Positions 17,930 through 26,384 of a stretch of 64,000 nucleotides of DNA are shown here, piece after piece; positions within the stretch are counted from its first letter, which is position 1, and every line of letters starts with the position of its first letter. The notes under the pieces were generated by a model. That model made no database searches. It was not told the DNA's origin and saw only the letters and a list, made by a program, of their open reading frames with translations. This stretch comes from Ferribacterium limneticum (GTDB lineage Bacteria > Pseudomonadota > Gammaproteobacteria > Burkholderiales > Rhodocyclaceae), in contig NZ_CP075191.1 of NCBI RefSeq assembly GCF_020510625.1, positions 162,001 through 226,000 on the forward strand, given 5' to 3'. The translations under genes and the position numbers were made by a program.

Positions 17930-20646
17930 TGCGCCGCTTCCCAGTTCGGTCCGACGCCGACTTCGACGACCAGCGGTACCTTCAGCTCGGCTACCTGCCC
18001 CATCAGCCGTGGCAGATGGGTGCGGACATCCATCAGTTCGTCGTCCGGCACTTCGAGCAGCAATTCGTCGTGAACCTGCAAGATGAGCCGTGATTTCAGC
18101 GCCGACTTTTCCAGCCAGTTTTGCACGGCGATCATTGCCAGCTTGATCAGGTCGGCCGCCGTGCCCTGCATCGGCGCGTTGATCGCGGCGCGCTCGGCGC
18201 CTTGGCGGCGATTGCCGTTGCTGGAACGGATATCCGGGAACCATAGCCGGCGGCCGAAGGCGGTTTCGACGTAACCGTGCTGACGGGCCGATTCGCGAGC
18301 TTCTTCCATGTAGCGGGCGACGCCCGGGTAACGGGCGAAATAGCGGTCTATGTATGTTTGCGCCGCGCTACGTTCCAGCCCGAGCTGGCGGGCCAGGCCG
18401 AAGGCGCTCATGCCGTAGATCAGGCCGAAGTTGATGCTCTTGGCGACGCGGCGCTGGTCGGGGCCGACTTCAAGCGGCGTGACGCCAAAAATTTCGCCGG
18501 CCGTCGCCTTGTGCACATCCTCGCCGTGGGCGAAGGCATCAAGCAGACGCTCGTCGCCCGACAAATGCGCCATGATGCGCAGTTCGATCTGCGAATAGTC
18601 GGCCGAAACGATGCTGGAACCTTCCGGAGCGATGAAGGCGGTGCGGATTTTCCGGCCTTCCTCGCTGCGTACCGGGATGTTCTGCAGGTTGGGGTCGCTG
18701 GAGGCCAGCCGGCCCGTGACAACGGCGGCTTGCGAGAAGTGAGTATGTACTCTCCCGGTGCCCTGATTGACCATGTGCGGCAGCTTGTCGGTGTAAGTGC
18801 CTTTCAGCTTGGACAGACTGCGGTGCTCGAGCAGTAGTTTCGGTAGCGGGTAGTCGAGGGCCAGTTCGGACAGCACTTCCTCGTCGGTGGACGGGCCGCC
18901 GGACGGCGTTTTCTTCTTGACCGGCAGGCCCAGTTTTTCGAACAGGATGTCGGCGAGCTGCTTCGGTGAGGCGAGGTTGAATGGCTGGCCGGCCAGTTCG
19001 TAGGCTTGCGCTTCGAGGGCCATGATTTTCTGGCCCATTTCGTGGCTCTGCCGGGCAAGAATTTCGATGTCGATCAGGATGCCGTTGCGTTCGATCTGCC
19101 AGATCACCTGGCGGGCCGGCATTTCGATCTCGTGGTAAATGCGCGACAGGCCAGGTTCATCGGCAAATTGCGGGTGCAGCACGTTATGGACGCGCAGGGT
19201 GACGTCGGAATCTTCGGCGGCGTAGGTCGCGGCGCGTTCGATGTCGACCTGATCGAAGGTGATCTGCTTGGCACCCTTGCCGCACAGGTCTTCGTAAGCG
19301 ATGGTATCCAGCCCGAGGTGGCGGGTGCATAGCTGGCCGAGGTCGTGGCCCTTGTCGGACTCGATGACGTAGCTTTGCAGCATGGTGTCGTGGGCGATGC
19401 CGGCCAGCGTGATGCCGTGGTTGGCGAAAACGTGCTGGTCGTACTTGGCGTTTTGCAGCACCTTCTTGTGGTCGGCAGACTCCAGCCAGGATTTCAGCTT
19501 GGCCAGCGCTTCTGCGCGCGGTAGCTGGTCGGCGACGCCGGGGGCGGTGTGGGCGAGCGGGATGTAGCAGGCTTCGCCAGGGGTAACCGACAGAGAAACG
19601 CCGACGATACGGGCTTCGAAGGAATCGAGGCTGGTCGTTTCGGTATCCAGCGCGGTCAGTTCTGCTGCTTCGATCTTCGCTAGCCAGGCATCGAATTGCG
19701 GCCAGCTCAGCACGGTTTCGTACTTGACCTCGACCGGGCCAACCGGCGCTATCGGGGTTGCCGCCAGACTTTCCCGGGCAGGCACGGCGGCAGCCGCTTC
19801 CGGGCCGTCGATTTCGCCCAGCCAGGTCCGGAACTGGTAGCGGGTATAGAGCTCGCGCAGGGCGGCCGTGTCACGCGGGCTGGTGGTCAGCGTGCTAGGC
19901 CCTGGCAGGTTCGACAGGTCGCAGGCGACGGTGACCAGCTTTCGGCCGAGCGGCAGGAAACCAAGGTGATCGCGCAGGTTCTGGCCGACCACGCCGCCGA
20001 TTTCGCCGGCATGGGCGACGACTTCGTCGAGCGAGCCGTATTGCGCCAGCCACTTGAGTGCGGTCTTTGGACCGCACTTGGCGACGCCCGGCACGCCGTC
20101 GACGGTATCGCCGACCAGCGCCAGGTAATCGACGATCTTGCCCGGTGGCACGCCGAATTTGGCTTCAACGCCGGCTTCGTCGAGCAGTTCGTTGCTCATC
20201 GTGTTGTACCAGCGGACATGTGAGCTGACCAGTTGGGTCAGATCCTTGTCGCCGGTGGAAATCAGCGTCTCGATACCATCGGCGGTGGCATTGGTGGCCA
20301 GGGTGCCGATCACGTCATCGGCTTCGACGCCATCGACCATCAATAGCGGCCAGCCGGCCGCCTTGATCGCCGCGTGCAGCGGTTCGATCTGCTGGACCAG
20401 ATCCTCCGGCATCGGCGGGCGATGCGCCTTGTATTCGGGATACCAGTCGTCGCGGAAGGTCTTGCCCTTGGCGTCGAAGATGACGGCCTTGTAGTCTGCC
20501 TTGTAGTCGCTCTCCAGACGACGTAGCATGTTCAGAACGCCGTAGATGGCGCCCGTCGGCTCGCCGGCCTTGTTGCGCAAGTCAGGCAGGGCATGGAAAG
20601 CGCGATAGAGATAGGACGAACCGTCCACTAACAACAAGAGAGGCAT
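17926..20646 (-). CDS. polA: DNA polymerase I
   Basis: PolA fills gaps in repair and removes Okazaki primers. The 906-residue protein has three domains. The N-terminal 5'-nuclease begins LLLVDGSSYLYRAFHAL. The 3'-5' exonuclease keeps the metal residues in LDTETTSLD and in YAAEDSDVT, so proofreading should be active. The polymerase shows motif A SADYSQIELR, motif B RRVAKSINFGLIYGMS and motif C LQVHDELLLEVP. Length is typical. Its ATG is only 5 bases from the start chosen for the divergent LOG-family gene, so the two promoters must lie inside each other's coding regions. Confidence 0.97.
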   Translation of the reverse strand: MPLLLLVDGSSYLYRAFHALPDLRNKAGEPTGAIYGVLNMLRRLESDYKADYKAVIFDAKGKTFRDDWYPEYKAHRPPMPEDLVQQIEPLHAAIKAAGWPLLMVDGVEADDVIGTLATNATADGIETLISTGDKDLTQLVSSHVRWYNTMSNELLDEAGVEAKFGVPPGKIVDYLALVGDTVDGVPGVAKCGPKTALKWLAQYGSLDEVVAHAGEIGGVVGQNLRDHLGFLPLGRKLVTVACDLSNLPGPSTLTTSPRDTAALRELYTRYQFRTWLGEIDGPEAAAAVPARESLAATPIAPVGPVEVKYETVLSWPQFDAWLAKIEAAELTALDTETTSLDSFEARIVGVSLSVTPGEACYIPLAHTAPGVADQLPRAEALAKLKSWLESADHKKVLQNAKYDQHVFANHGITLAGIAHDTMLQSYVIESDKGHDLGQLCTRHLGLDTIAYEDLCGKGAKQITFDQVDIERAATYAAEDSDVTLRVHNVLHPQFADEPGLSRIYHEIEMPARQVIWQIERNGILIDIEILARQSHEMGQKIMALEAQAYELAGQPFNLASPKQLADILFEKLGLPVKKKTPSGGPSTDEEVLSELALDYPLPKLLLEHRSLSKLKGTYTDKLPHMVNQGTGRVHTHFSQAAVVTGRLASSDPNLQNIPVRSEEGRKIRTAFIAPEGSSIVSADYSQIELRIMAHLSGDERLLDAFAHGEDVHKATAGEIFGVTPLEVGPDQRRVAKSINFGLIYGMSAFGLARQLGLERSAAQTYIDRYFARYPGVARYMEEARESARQHGYVETAFGRRLWFPDIRSSNGNRRQGAERAAINAPMQGTAADLIKLAMIAVQNWLEKSALKSRLILQVHDELLLEVPDDELMDVRTHLPRLMGQVAELKVPLVVEVGVGPNWEAAH

Positions 20647-20651
20647 AGGAA

Positions 20652-21380
20652 GTGACGGAAAGCGATAAATTGGTGACTGGGGTGGAGACCGAGGCCATCC
20701 TGAAAAGTACGACGGCCCGCGAGTCGTGGCGGATTTTTGGCATTATGTCAGAGTTCGTCGAGGCAACAGAGCGCCTGGCCGCCATCAAGCCGGCGGTAAC
20801 CATTTTCGGCAGTGCCCGCGTTCGTCCGGAGTCTCCCTATTACATGCTGACCGAGCAAACGGCGCGGCTGCTGTCCGATTCCGGCTTCTCGGTCATCTCC
20901 GGCGGCGGGCCGGGCATCATGGAAGCGGCCAACAAAGGTGCCTTCTTCGGCAAGTCGCCATCGGTCGGCTTGAACATCCAGTTGCCGCACGAGCAGAAGA
21001 ACAATCCGTACCAGGACATCTCGCAGACTTTCCGTCACTTCTTCGCCCGCAAATATATGTTCGTCCGTTTTGCCAGTGCTTATGTGGTGATGCCGGGCGG
21101 TTTCGGTACGCTGGACGAGTTGATGGAAGCCTTGACGCTGATCCAGACTGGCAAGGGCCGCAAGATCCCGTTGATCCTGGTCGGCTCGGCATTCTGGGGC
21201 GGCATGATCGCCTGGTTCAAGGACCGTCTGGTCGCCGAGGGCATGGTCGATCCGGAAGACATGAATCTGATCCAGCTGATCGACGAGCCGGAAAAGGTTG
21301 TCGAAGCCATTTTCAAGCATTACGAATCTCGCCCCTTCGGCCCCTTGCCGAACGAACACGAGATGCTGCTCAACCTGTAA
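20652..21380 (+). CDS. LOG-family (TIGR00730) nucleotide 5'-monophosphate phosphoribohydrolase
   Basis: LOG-type enzymes hydrolyse nucleoside or cytokinin 5'-monophosphates to base and ribose phosphate. The 242-residue product carries both signatures: GGGPGIMEAAN near residue 85 and MPGGFGTLDELMEAL near 146. GTG 20652 was chosen because the conserved ESWRIFGIMSEF segment lies before the first in-frame ATG (20745), so translation must start upstream; GTG 20673 is another option. The physiological substrate in this organism is not known. It heads a rightward housekeeping run. Confidence 0.85.
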   Translation: MTESDKLVTGVETEAILKSTTARESWRIFGIMSEFVEATERLAAIKPAVTIFGSARVRPESPYYMLTEQTARLLSDSGFSVISGGGPGIMEAANKGAFFGKSPSVGLNIQLPHEQKNNPYQDISQTFRHFFARKYMFVRFASAYVVMPGGFGTLDELMEALTLIQTGKGRKIPLILVGSAFWGGMIAWFKDRLVAEGMVDPEDMNLIQLIDEPEKVVEAIFKHYESRPFGPLPNEHEMLLNL

Positions 21381-21410
21381 AATCGGGACATAGCCACTGA
21401 GGATCTGATC

Positions 21411-21740
21411 ATGCGCCGCCTTCTCCCCATCCTGCTTCTTGCCGCTTTGCCTGTCTGGGCGCAGAAGGGCGATCTCCAGCCCCTGCCGGCCGTGCCGCCA
21501 CCGCCGCCGGGCATGGAAGCCTTCGATGAAGCGCTTGAGCCGCAGGTGACCATCGTCAAGAAAGAGACCGAAACCCGCGAAGAGTTTCGGGTCAAGGGCA
21601 AGCTCTACATGGTCAAGGTCACGCCCGTCGTCGGTCCGGCCTACTATCTGGTCGATCGTCAGGGTGACGGTCAGTTTATCGAGGCGGATATCAACCAGAA
21701 GCCGGTCAAGCCGCCGATGTGGGTCATCCATAGCTGGTAA
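21411..21740 (+). CDS. DUF2782 exported protein
   Basis: This is a 109-residue protein with a clear signal peptide (RRLLPILLLAALPVWA, cleavage after AQ or nearby) and a proline-rich linker near residues 27-37. A compact C-terminal domain follows, containing EFRVKGKLYMVKVTPVVGPAYY, typical of DUF2782. The family is confined mainly to beta- and gammaproteobacteria and its function is not known. It lies between the LOG gene and thrB, only 3 bases before the latter, an arrangement that fits co-transcription. Confidence 0.8.
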   Translation: MRRLLPILLLAALPVWAQKGDLQPLPAVPPPPPGMEAFDEALEPQVTIVKKETETREEFRVKGKLYMVKVTPVVGPAYYLVDRQGDGQFIEADINQKPVKPPMWVIHSW

Positions 21741-21743
21741 GCC

Positions 21744-22670
21744 TTGTCCGTCTATACCAAGGTCGGGCGGGATGATCTCGCCGCCTGGCTCCAGCCGCTA
21801 GGTCTGGGTGAGTTGATCGACCATGCCGGTATCGCTGCCGGCATGCAGAATTCCAATTATTTCGTGACGACCACCCGCGGTCGTTTCGTGCTGACGCTGT
21901 TTGAACGTATCGACCCCTCGGCCCTGGATTTCTATCTGGCGCTGCAGGACAGCCTGGCTCGGCGTGGCATCCCTTGTCCGCAACCCGTGGCCGATGGCGA
22001 GGGACGCTACTGGCGCCTGCTTTGCGACAAACCGGCCGCCTTGCTCACCTGTCTGTCGGGGGCGGCGCTGGAAACGCCTGCGGCGAGTCATTGTCATGCC
22101 GCCGGCGAAATGCTGGCCCGCCTGCACCTGGCGGCGGCCGACATGCCGAACCCGCTGCCCAACCCCTGTGGTGCCGCCTGGCGTCAGACTGTCGGTACGG
22201 CCCTGCTGCCACTGGTGTCGGCTGAGGAACATGACCTGCTGGCTGACGAACTGGTGTTTCAGGACGGGCAGGACTGGGCGGGTCTGCCGCGTGGTGTCAT
22301 CCATGCCGATCTGTTCCGCGACAACGTCCTCTGGGATTCGACTGGCCGACTGAGCGGCGTGCTGGATTTTTACTTTGCCGGTGAGGACGCCTGGTTGTTC
22401 GATCTGGCGGTCGTCGCCAACGACTGGTGTTTTGACGAAACGACACTGGCGGCGCTGATTACCGGTTATACGGCCCAGCGTCCCTTGATCGAGTCGGAAA
22501 GAGAAGCCTGGCCAGCCATGCGCCGGGCCGCCGCCTTGCGTTTCTGGCTGCTACGTTTGGAGGTCAGGCACCAGCCGCGTGCCGGGGAAGTGGTAACGAT
22601 CAAGAATCCGGATGACTTTCGGCACCTGCTGGCCCGTTTTCGCCTTGCTCCGGAAGCACTCCCCCGTTAG
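21744..22670 (+). CDS. thrB: Homoserine kinase (ThrB, aminoglycoside-phosphotransferase fold)
   Basis: This enzyme phosphorylates homoserine for threonine synthesis. It belongs to the APH-like type of homoserine kinase found in many proteobacteria, not the GHMP type of E. coli. The 308-residue protein has the N-terminal SVYTKVGRDDLAAWL, the catalytic HADLFRDNVLWD near residue 187 and the metal-binding LDFYFAGEDAWLFDLA near 206. The start is TTG at 21744, directly before the conserved N-terminus. No other threonine gene is in the window. Confidence 0.92.
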   Translation: MSVYTKVGRDDLAAWLQPLGLGELIDHAGIAAGMQNSNYFVTTTRGRFVLTLFERIDPSALDFYLALQDSLARRGIPCPQPVADGEGRYWRLLCDKPAALLTCLSGAALETPAASHCHAAGEMLARLHLAAADMPNPLPNPCGAAWRQTVGTALLPLVSAEEHDLLADELVFQDGQDWAGLPRGVIHADLFRDNVLWDSTGRLSGVLDFYFAGEDAWLFDLAVVANDWCFDETTLAALITGYTAQRPLIESEREAWPAMRRAAALRFWLLRLEVRHQPRAGEVVTIKNPDDFRHLLARFRLAPEALPR

Positions 22671-22679
22671 CATCCGCGC

Positions 22680-23426
22680 ATGAACGAAACTCCTGTATTT
22701 CCCATGGCACCGACCCGTTTTACCGGGGAGAGCCGCGAAGTTGACCCCGGTGCCTGCTTTGACTGGCTGCGCCAGGGCTGGGCAATGTTTCTCGTCAATC
22801 CTGGCGTCTGGATCGGCAGCACCGTCCTGCTGCTCGTCATCCTGATGGCCATTTCCATTGTGCCCTTGTTTGGACAGATTGCGGCGCACCTGCTGGTGCC
22901 GCTGTTCGGGGCCGGTATGATCAAGCTCTGCCGCCGCCTGGGTGAAGGCGAAGAGCCGGAAATCGCCGATCTGTTTGCCGGATTTCGCCACAATGCCGGG
23001 CAACTGGTCATGGTTGGAGTCTTCTTTGCGCTTGGGATTTTCGGCATTGCCTTCATGGCTTTTCTACTGGTCAGCGGAGGAATTATTGGTGGCGGGGTGA
23101 CCGGCAAGGTGGCGGGCGTCGGTATCGCCCTCGGCGGCGTCATGCTGGCGGGCCTGTTGGTCATGGTGCTGTCGGTACCGGTCATCATGGCCACCTGGTT
23201 TTCGCCGGCCCTGGTATTTTTCCACGACATGCAGCCGCTGGATGCGATGAAGGCCAGCTTCGCCGCTGGCGCCAAGAATTTCCTGCCGATGGCTATCTTC
23301 GGCGTCTTTCTGGTCGTCGCACTGTTTTTTGCCATGTTGCCGGTCGGTATGGGCCTGTTGCTGCTGCTGCCGGTCTTCTCCGGTGCGGTTTACGCCTCCT
23401 ACCGCGATATTTTCGTGGGAAGCTAA
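22680..23426 (+). CDS. BPSS1780-type integral membrane protein, first copy
   Basis: The 248-residue protein has an N-terminal cytoplasmic stretch with the conserved GACFDWLRQGWAMF segment, followed by about six hydrophobic helices. It ends SYRDIF, the typical end of this family of betaproteobacterial membrane proteins of unknown function. It starts 9 bases after thrB and is followed 2 bases later by a diverged paralogue, so the two may act as a pair. No catalytic motif is visible. Confidence 0.7.
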   Translation: MNETPVFPMAPTRFTGESREVDPGACFDWLRQGWAMFLVNPGVWIGSTVLLLVILMAISIVPLFGQIAAHLLVPLFGAGMIKLCRRLGEGEEPEIADLFAGFRHNAGQLVMVGVFFALGIFGIAFMAFLLVSGGIIGGGVTGKVAGVGIALGGVMLAGLLVMVLSVPVIMATWFSPALVFFHDMQPLDAMKASFAAGAKNFLPMAIFGVFLVVALFFAMLPVGMGLLLLLPVFSGAVYASYRDIFVGS

Positions 23427-23428
23427 GG

Positions 23429-24202
23429 GTGAGGGCGCAAACACTACCAGCCGCCGCTGGCTGGCAATGGATACTCGGCGGCTTCGCAATCTTCCGGCGT
23501 AACCCGCTGATGCTCGGCATGCTGGTCGTTTCCTACTGGTTCACCGTGCTCTTCCTCAATATCGTGCCGGTGATTGGTGTCGTTGTTGCCTCGCTGGCTA
23601 TCCCAGGCCTGTCGGTTGGCCTAATGCAGGCGGCGCGCAACCTGGAACGCGGGCAGCCCATCGGCCTGCAAACCCTCTACGGCAGCCTGAAGGAAAACGC
23701 CAGGACGCTGATCGCCCTTGGCGCGCTCTATCTGGCTTGCACGCTGGGTATCCTGGGCCTGTCATCGCTGGTTGATGGTGGTGATTTTTTGAAATTCATG
23801 CTGTCGAGCAGTCGTGCCGAGAGAGCCGCCGTCGAGGACGCCGATTTCATCTTACCCGCCCTGTTCATCACCCTCCTGATGACACCGGTGCTGATGGCCT
23901 ACTGGTTTGCCCCGGTGCTGGCGGCCTGGCATCGCCTGTCGGTCGGCCGTTCGCTTTTCTTCAGCTTTGTCGCCTGCTGGATGAACTGGCGCCCCTTTCT
24001 GGCCTATGGCATCGGCTTGGTGCTGTTTGCCGGCATCGTGCCCGGCGTTGTGCTCGGCTTGTTATTGCTGCTGTTTCCGGGGGCTGCAAGTTTCATCACC
24101 GCCCTCGTGACCATCCCGATGGTGCTGGTCGTGGCGCCAACCATCTTTGCCAGCTTCTATGCCTGCTATCGTGACATCTTCGGTATTTCCGAAATTGTCT
24201 GA
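23429..24202 (+). CDS. BPSS1780-type integral membrane protein, second copy
   Basis: This is a 257-residue membrane protein with the same plan as its upstream neighbour: a short N-terminal GWQWILGGFAIFRRNPL segment, about six transmembrane helices and a C-terminal CYRDIF. The overall similarity and tandem position imply an old duplication. The start is GTG at 23429. Its stop overlaps the likely TTG start of nadD by 8 bases. The function is unknown. Confidence 0.7.
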   Translation: MRAQTLPAAAGWQWILGGFAIFRRNPLMLGMLVVSYWFTVLFLNIVPVIGVVVASLAIPGLSVGLMQAARNLERGQPIGLQTLYGSLKENARTLIALGALYLACTLGILGLSSLVDGGDFLKFMLSSSRAERAAVEDADFILPALFITLLMTPVLMAYWFAPVLAAWHRLSVGRSLFFSFVACWMNWRPFLAYGIGLVLFAGIVPGVVLGLLLLLFPGAASFITALVTIPMVLVVAPTIFASFYACYRDIFGISEIV

Positions 24203-24848
24203 ACCGCTTGGCCTGTTTGGCGGTACCTTCGACCCGGTTCATTTCGGCCACTTGCGATTGGCCGAAGAGTCGATTGCCCACCTAGGCCTAGGTGGCGTGC
24301 GCTGGATTCCGGCCGGGCAGCCGCCGCATCGCGGGACGCCTCAGGTCACGCCACAGCAACGTCTGGAAATGGTCCGTCTGGCCATGGCCAGCAACGGACG
24401 ATTTTCGCTGGACCCGAGCGAAGTGGAGGCTGCAGCGCCAAGTTACACCGTGCATACGTTGGAGCGTCTGCGCCGCGAACTGGGCGCTCAGCAACCGCTG
24501 GTCCTGCTGGTCGGCGCCGATGCCTTTGCCGGACTGGCAACCTGGCACCGCTGGCGGGACATTTTCGCGCTGGCTCATGTCGCGGTTTCACATCGGCCGG
24601 GTTTTCCGGTTGAAATTTCCAGTCTGCCGCACGAACTGGCCACTGAGTTCAATGACCGTCGACTGGCCGATGTGGACGGGCTGAAAGCCTCACCAGCCGG
24701 CGGAATTGTGACTTTCGCCATGACCCAGCTGGCCATTTCGGCGACGCAAATCCGCAAGTTGCTGGCCAACGACCTATCGGCTCGCTATTTGCTGCCGGAT
24801 AGCGTTCTCGACTATATTCAAACCCATTCTCTTTATAGAAACTCCTGA
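24195..24848 (+). CDS. nadD: Nicotinate-nucleotide adenylyltransferase NadD
   Basis: NadD adenylates nicotinate mononucleotide in NAD synthesis. The nucleotidyltransferase signature GGTFDPVHFGH lies 7 residues after the chosen TTG, and the second signature ISATQIRKLL is near residue 180. Length is 217 residues. TTG 24195 gives the usual distance to the GGTFDP motif; GTG 24171 is an alternative that would overlap the upstream gene by 32 bases. Neither has a strong ribosome-binding site, so translation may be coupled. It starts the conserved nadD-rsfS-rlmH-maf order. Confidence 0.92.
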   Translation: MSEPLGLFGGTFDPVHFGHLRLAEESIAHLGLGGVRWIPAGQPPHRGTPQVTPQQRLEMVRLAMASNGRFSLDPSEVEAAAPSYTVHTLERLRRELGAQQPLVLLVGADAFAGLATWHRWRDIFALAHVAVSHRPGFPVEISSLPHELATEFNDRRLADVDGLKASPAGGIVTFAMTQLAISATQIRKLLANDLSARYLLPDSVLDYIQTHSLYRNS

Positions 24849-25213
24849 TGGACATCCGCAAGCTGCAAAAAATCGTCGTTTCCGCCCTCGAAGACATCAA
24901 GGGCAAGGATATCGAAGTAATCAACACCAGTAAGCTGACTTCGATGTTTGATCGAATCATCATCGCGACTGGTGATTCCAACCGCCAAGTCAAATCGCTG
25001 GCCAACAACGTCCAGGAAAAGGTCAAGGAAGCCGGTGCCGAGGTTATCTCGACCGAAGGCGAAGACGGTGGCGAATGGGTGCTGGTCGACCTTGGCGACA
25101 TCGTCGTCCACGTCATGCAAGCCAACGTGCGCCAGTATTACAACCTTGAAGAGTTGTGGTCAGCCACACCGGCCCAGCGGCGCAAAGCCGTGGAGCAGGC
25201 TCGGGAAGAATGA
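24848..25213 (+). CDS. rsfS: Ribosomal silencing factor RsfS
   Basis: RsfS binds ribosomal protein uL14 and blocks subunit joining during starvation. The 121-residue product shows the conserved DRIIIATGDSNRQVKSLA and GEDGGEWVLVDLGDIVVHV segments and the closing YYNLEELW. It overlaps the stop of nadD by one base and the start of rlmH by 4 bases. That is the usual gene order in proteobacteria. Confidence 0.95.
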   Translation: MDIRKLQKIVVSALEDIKGKDIEVINTSKLTSMFDRIIIATGDSNRQVKSLANNVQEKVKEAGAEVISTEGEDGGEWVLVDLGDIVVHVMQANVRQYYNLEELWSATPAQRRKAVEQAREE

Positions 25214-25680
25214 AACTTGCCGTACTCGCCGTAGGCCATCGCCAGCCCGATTGGGTGAACGAAGGCTGCGCCGAGTACCTCAAGCGCATGCCGCGCGAAC
25301 TGCCGGCCAGCGTTACCGAAATCAAGCCTGAAGCCCGAGGTTCCAAGACCCGCGAGCAATTGCTCGCGGCCGAAAAATCGCGCATTCGCGATGCGCTGGC
25401 CGCTGGCAGCCGCATTGTCGTGCTCGACGAGAAGGGCGACGACCTGACAACCTTGAAACTGGCCAAGCGGTTGGAAGCCTGGATGCAGGATGGTCGCGAT
25501 GTGGCCTTGCTGATCGGTGGGGCTGATGGCCTGGACGAGGAATTCAAGCAGCAGGCCGACGATCGCTTGCGTTTGTCCAGCCTGACGCTGCCGCATGGCA
25601 TGGCGCGCCTGCTATTATGCGAACAGCTTTATCGTGCTGTCAGTGTGCTGAAGAACCATCCATATCATCGGGAGGGATGA
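25210..25680 (+). CDS. rlmH: 23S rRNA pseudouridine(1915)-N3-methyltransferase RlmH
   Basis: RlmH is a SPOUT-class SAM-dependent methyltransferase that modifies helix 69 of 23S rRNA on the 70S ribosome. The 156-residue product has the knot-forming LLIGGADGLDEEF near residue 103 and the C-terminal LTLPHGMARLLLCEQLYRA with the conserved HPYHR end. The start overlaps the rsfS stop as ATGA. Its own stop overlaps the maf start. Confidence 0.95.
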   Translation: MKLAVLAVGHRQPDWVNEGCAEYLKRMPRELPASVTEIKPEARGSKTREQLLAAEKSRIRDALAAGSRIVVLDEKGDDLTTLKLAKRLEAWMQDGRDVALLIGGADGLDEEFKQQADDRLRLSSLTLPHGMARLLLCEQLYRAVSVLKNHPYHREG

Positions 25681-26285
25681 TGCGTCTTTATCTTGCCTCG
25701 CGCAGTCCGCGCCGTCGTGAATTGCTCAATCAGATCGGTATCGATTTTGATACCGTCGTTTTCCGCGATGGTACCCGGGCGGATAGCGAAACCGATGAAA
25801 CCCCACAGCCGGGGGAGAGCCCGGTTGCCTATGTCGAGCGCGTAGCCCGTGCCAAGGCCATCCATGGCCTGAAAATCGTCGAGGAACGCAAGTTGCCGAT
25901 GCGCCCGGTGCTGTCGGCCGACACGACGCTCGAATTCAATGGCTCCATCATCGGCAAACCGGTCGATCGGGCTGATGCGGCCGCTATCCTGCGCCGCCTT
26001 TCCGGGCATACCCACCGGGTGTTGACCGGAGTGGCGATCAATCACATGGGCCATTCCGAGTATGTGCTGTCGACCAGCGAAGTGACTTTCCGCGAGATCG
26101 ACGATGAGGAAATCCGCCATTACGTGATGAGCGGCGAGCCGATGGACAAGGCCGGCGCTTACGGCATTCAGGGCCGGGCCGGCTTGTTCGTCAAGCATCT
26201 GTCCGGCAGCTTTACCGGTGTCATGGGCCTGCCGGTTTGCGAAACCGGCGATCTACTCAAGAAGCTCGGCTTCAGGCCGCTTTAG
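25680..26285 (+). CDS. maf: Maf family nucleoside triphosphate pyrophosphatase
   Basis: Maf proteins hydrolyse dTTP, UTP or modified nucleotides to monophosphates. The 201-residue product begins LYLASRSPRRRELL, has the catalytic-type SADTTLEFNG near residue 81 and ends with the conserved GSFTGVMGLP. GGAGGG at 25671-25676 favours the second of two adjacent ATGs (25680 over 25677) because of spacing. Substrate subclass cannot be fixed from sequence alone. In many relatives rng follows directly; here a 6.5 kb block intervenes. Confidence 0.92.
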   Translation: MRLYLASRSPRRRELLNQIGIDFDTVVFRDGTRADSETDETPQPGESPVAYVERVARAKAIHGLKIVEERKLPMRPVLSADTTLEFNGSIIGKPVDRADAAAILRRLSGHTHRVLTGVAINHMGHSEYVLSTSEVTFREIDDEEIRHYVMSGEPMDKAGAYGIQGRAGLFVKHLSGSFTGVMGLPVCETGDLLKKLGFRPL

Positions 26286-26384
26286 TCGCTACAGCACCAA
26301 CGTAGCGGGCAGGCTGAGCGCTGCCTTCTGCCAAAGACTCCTCCGGTTCCGTCTTTCTCTCCATCAAAGCCAAGCCTCGGTATT

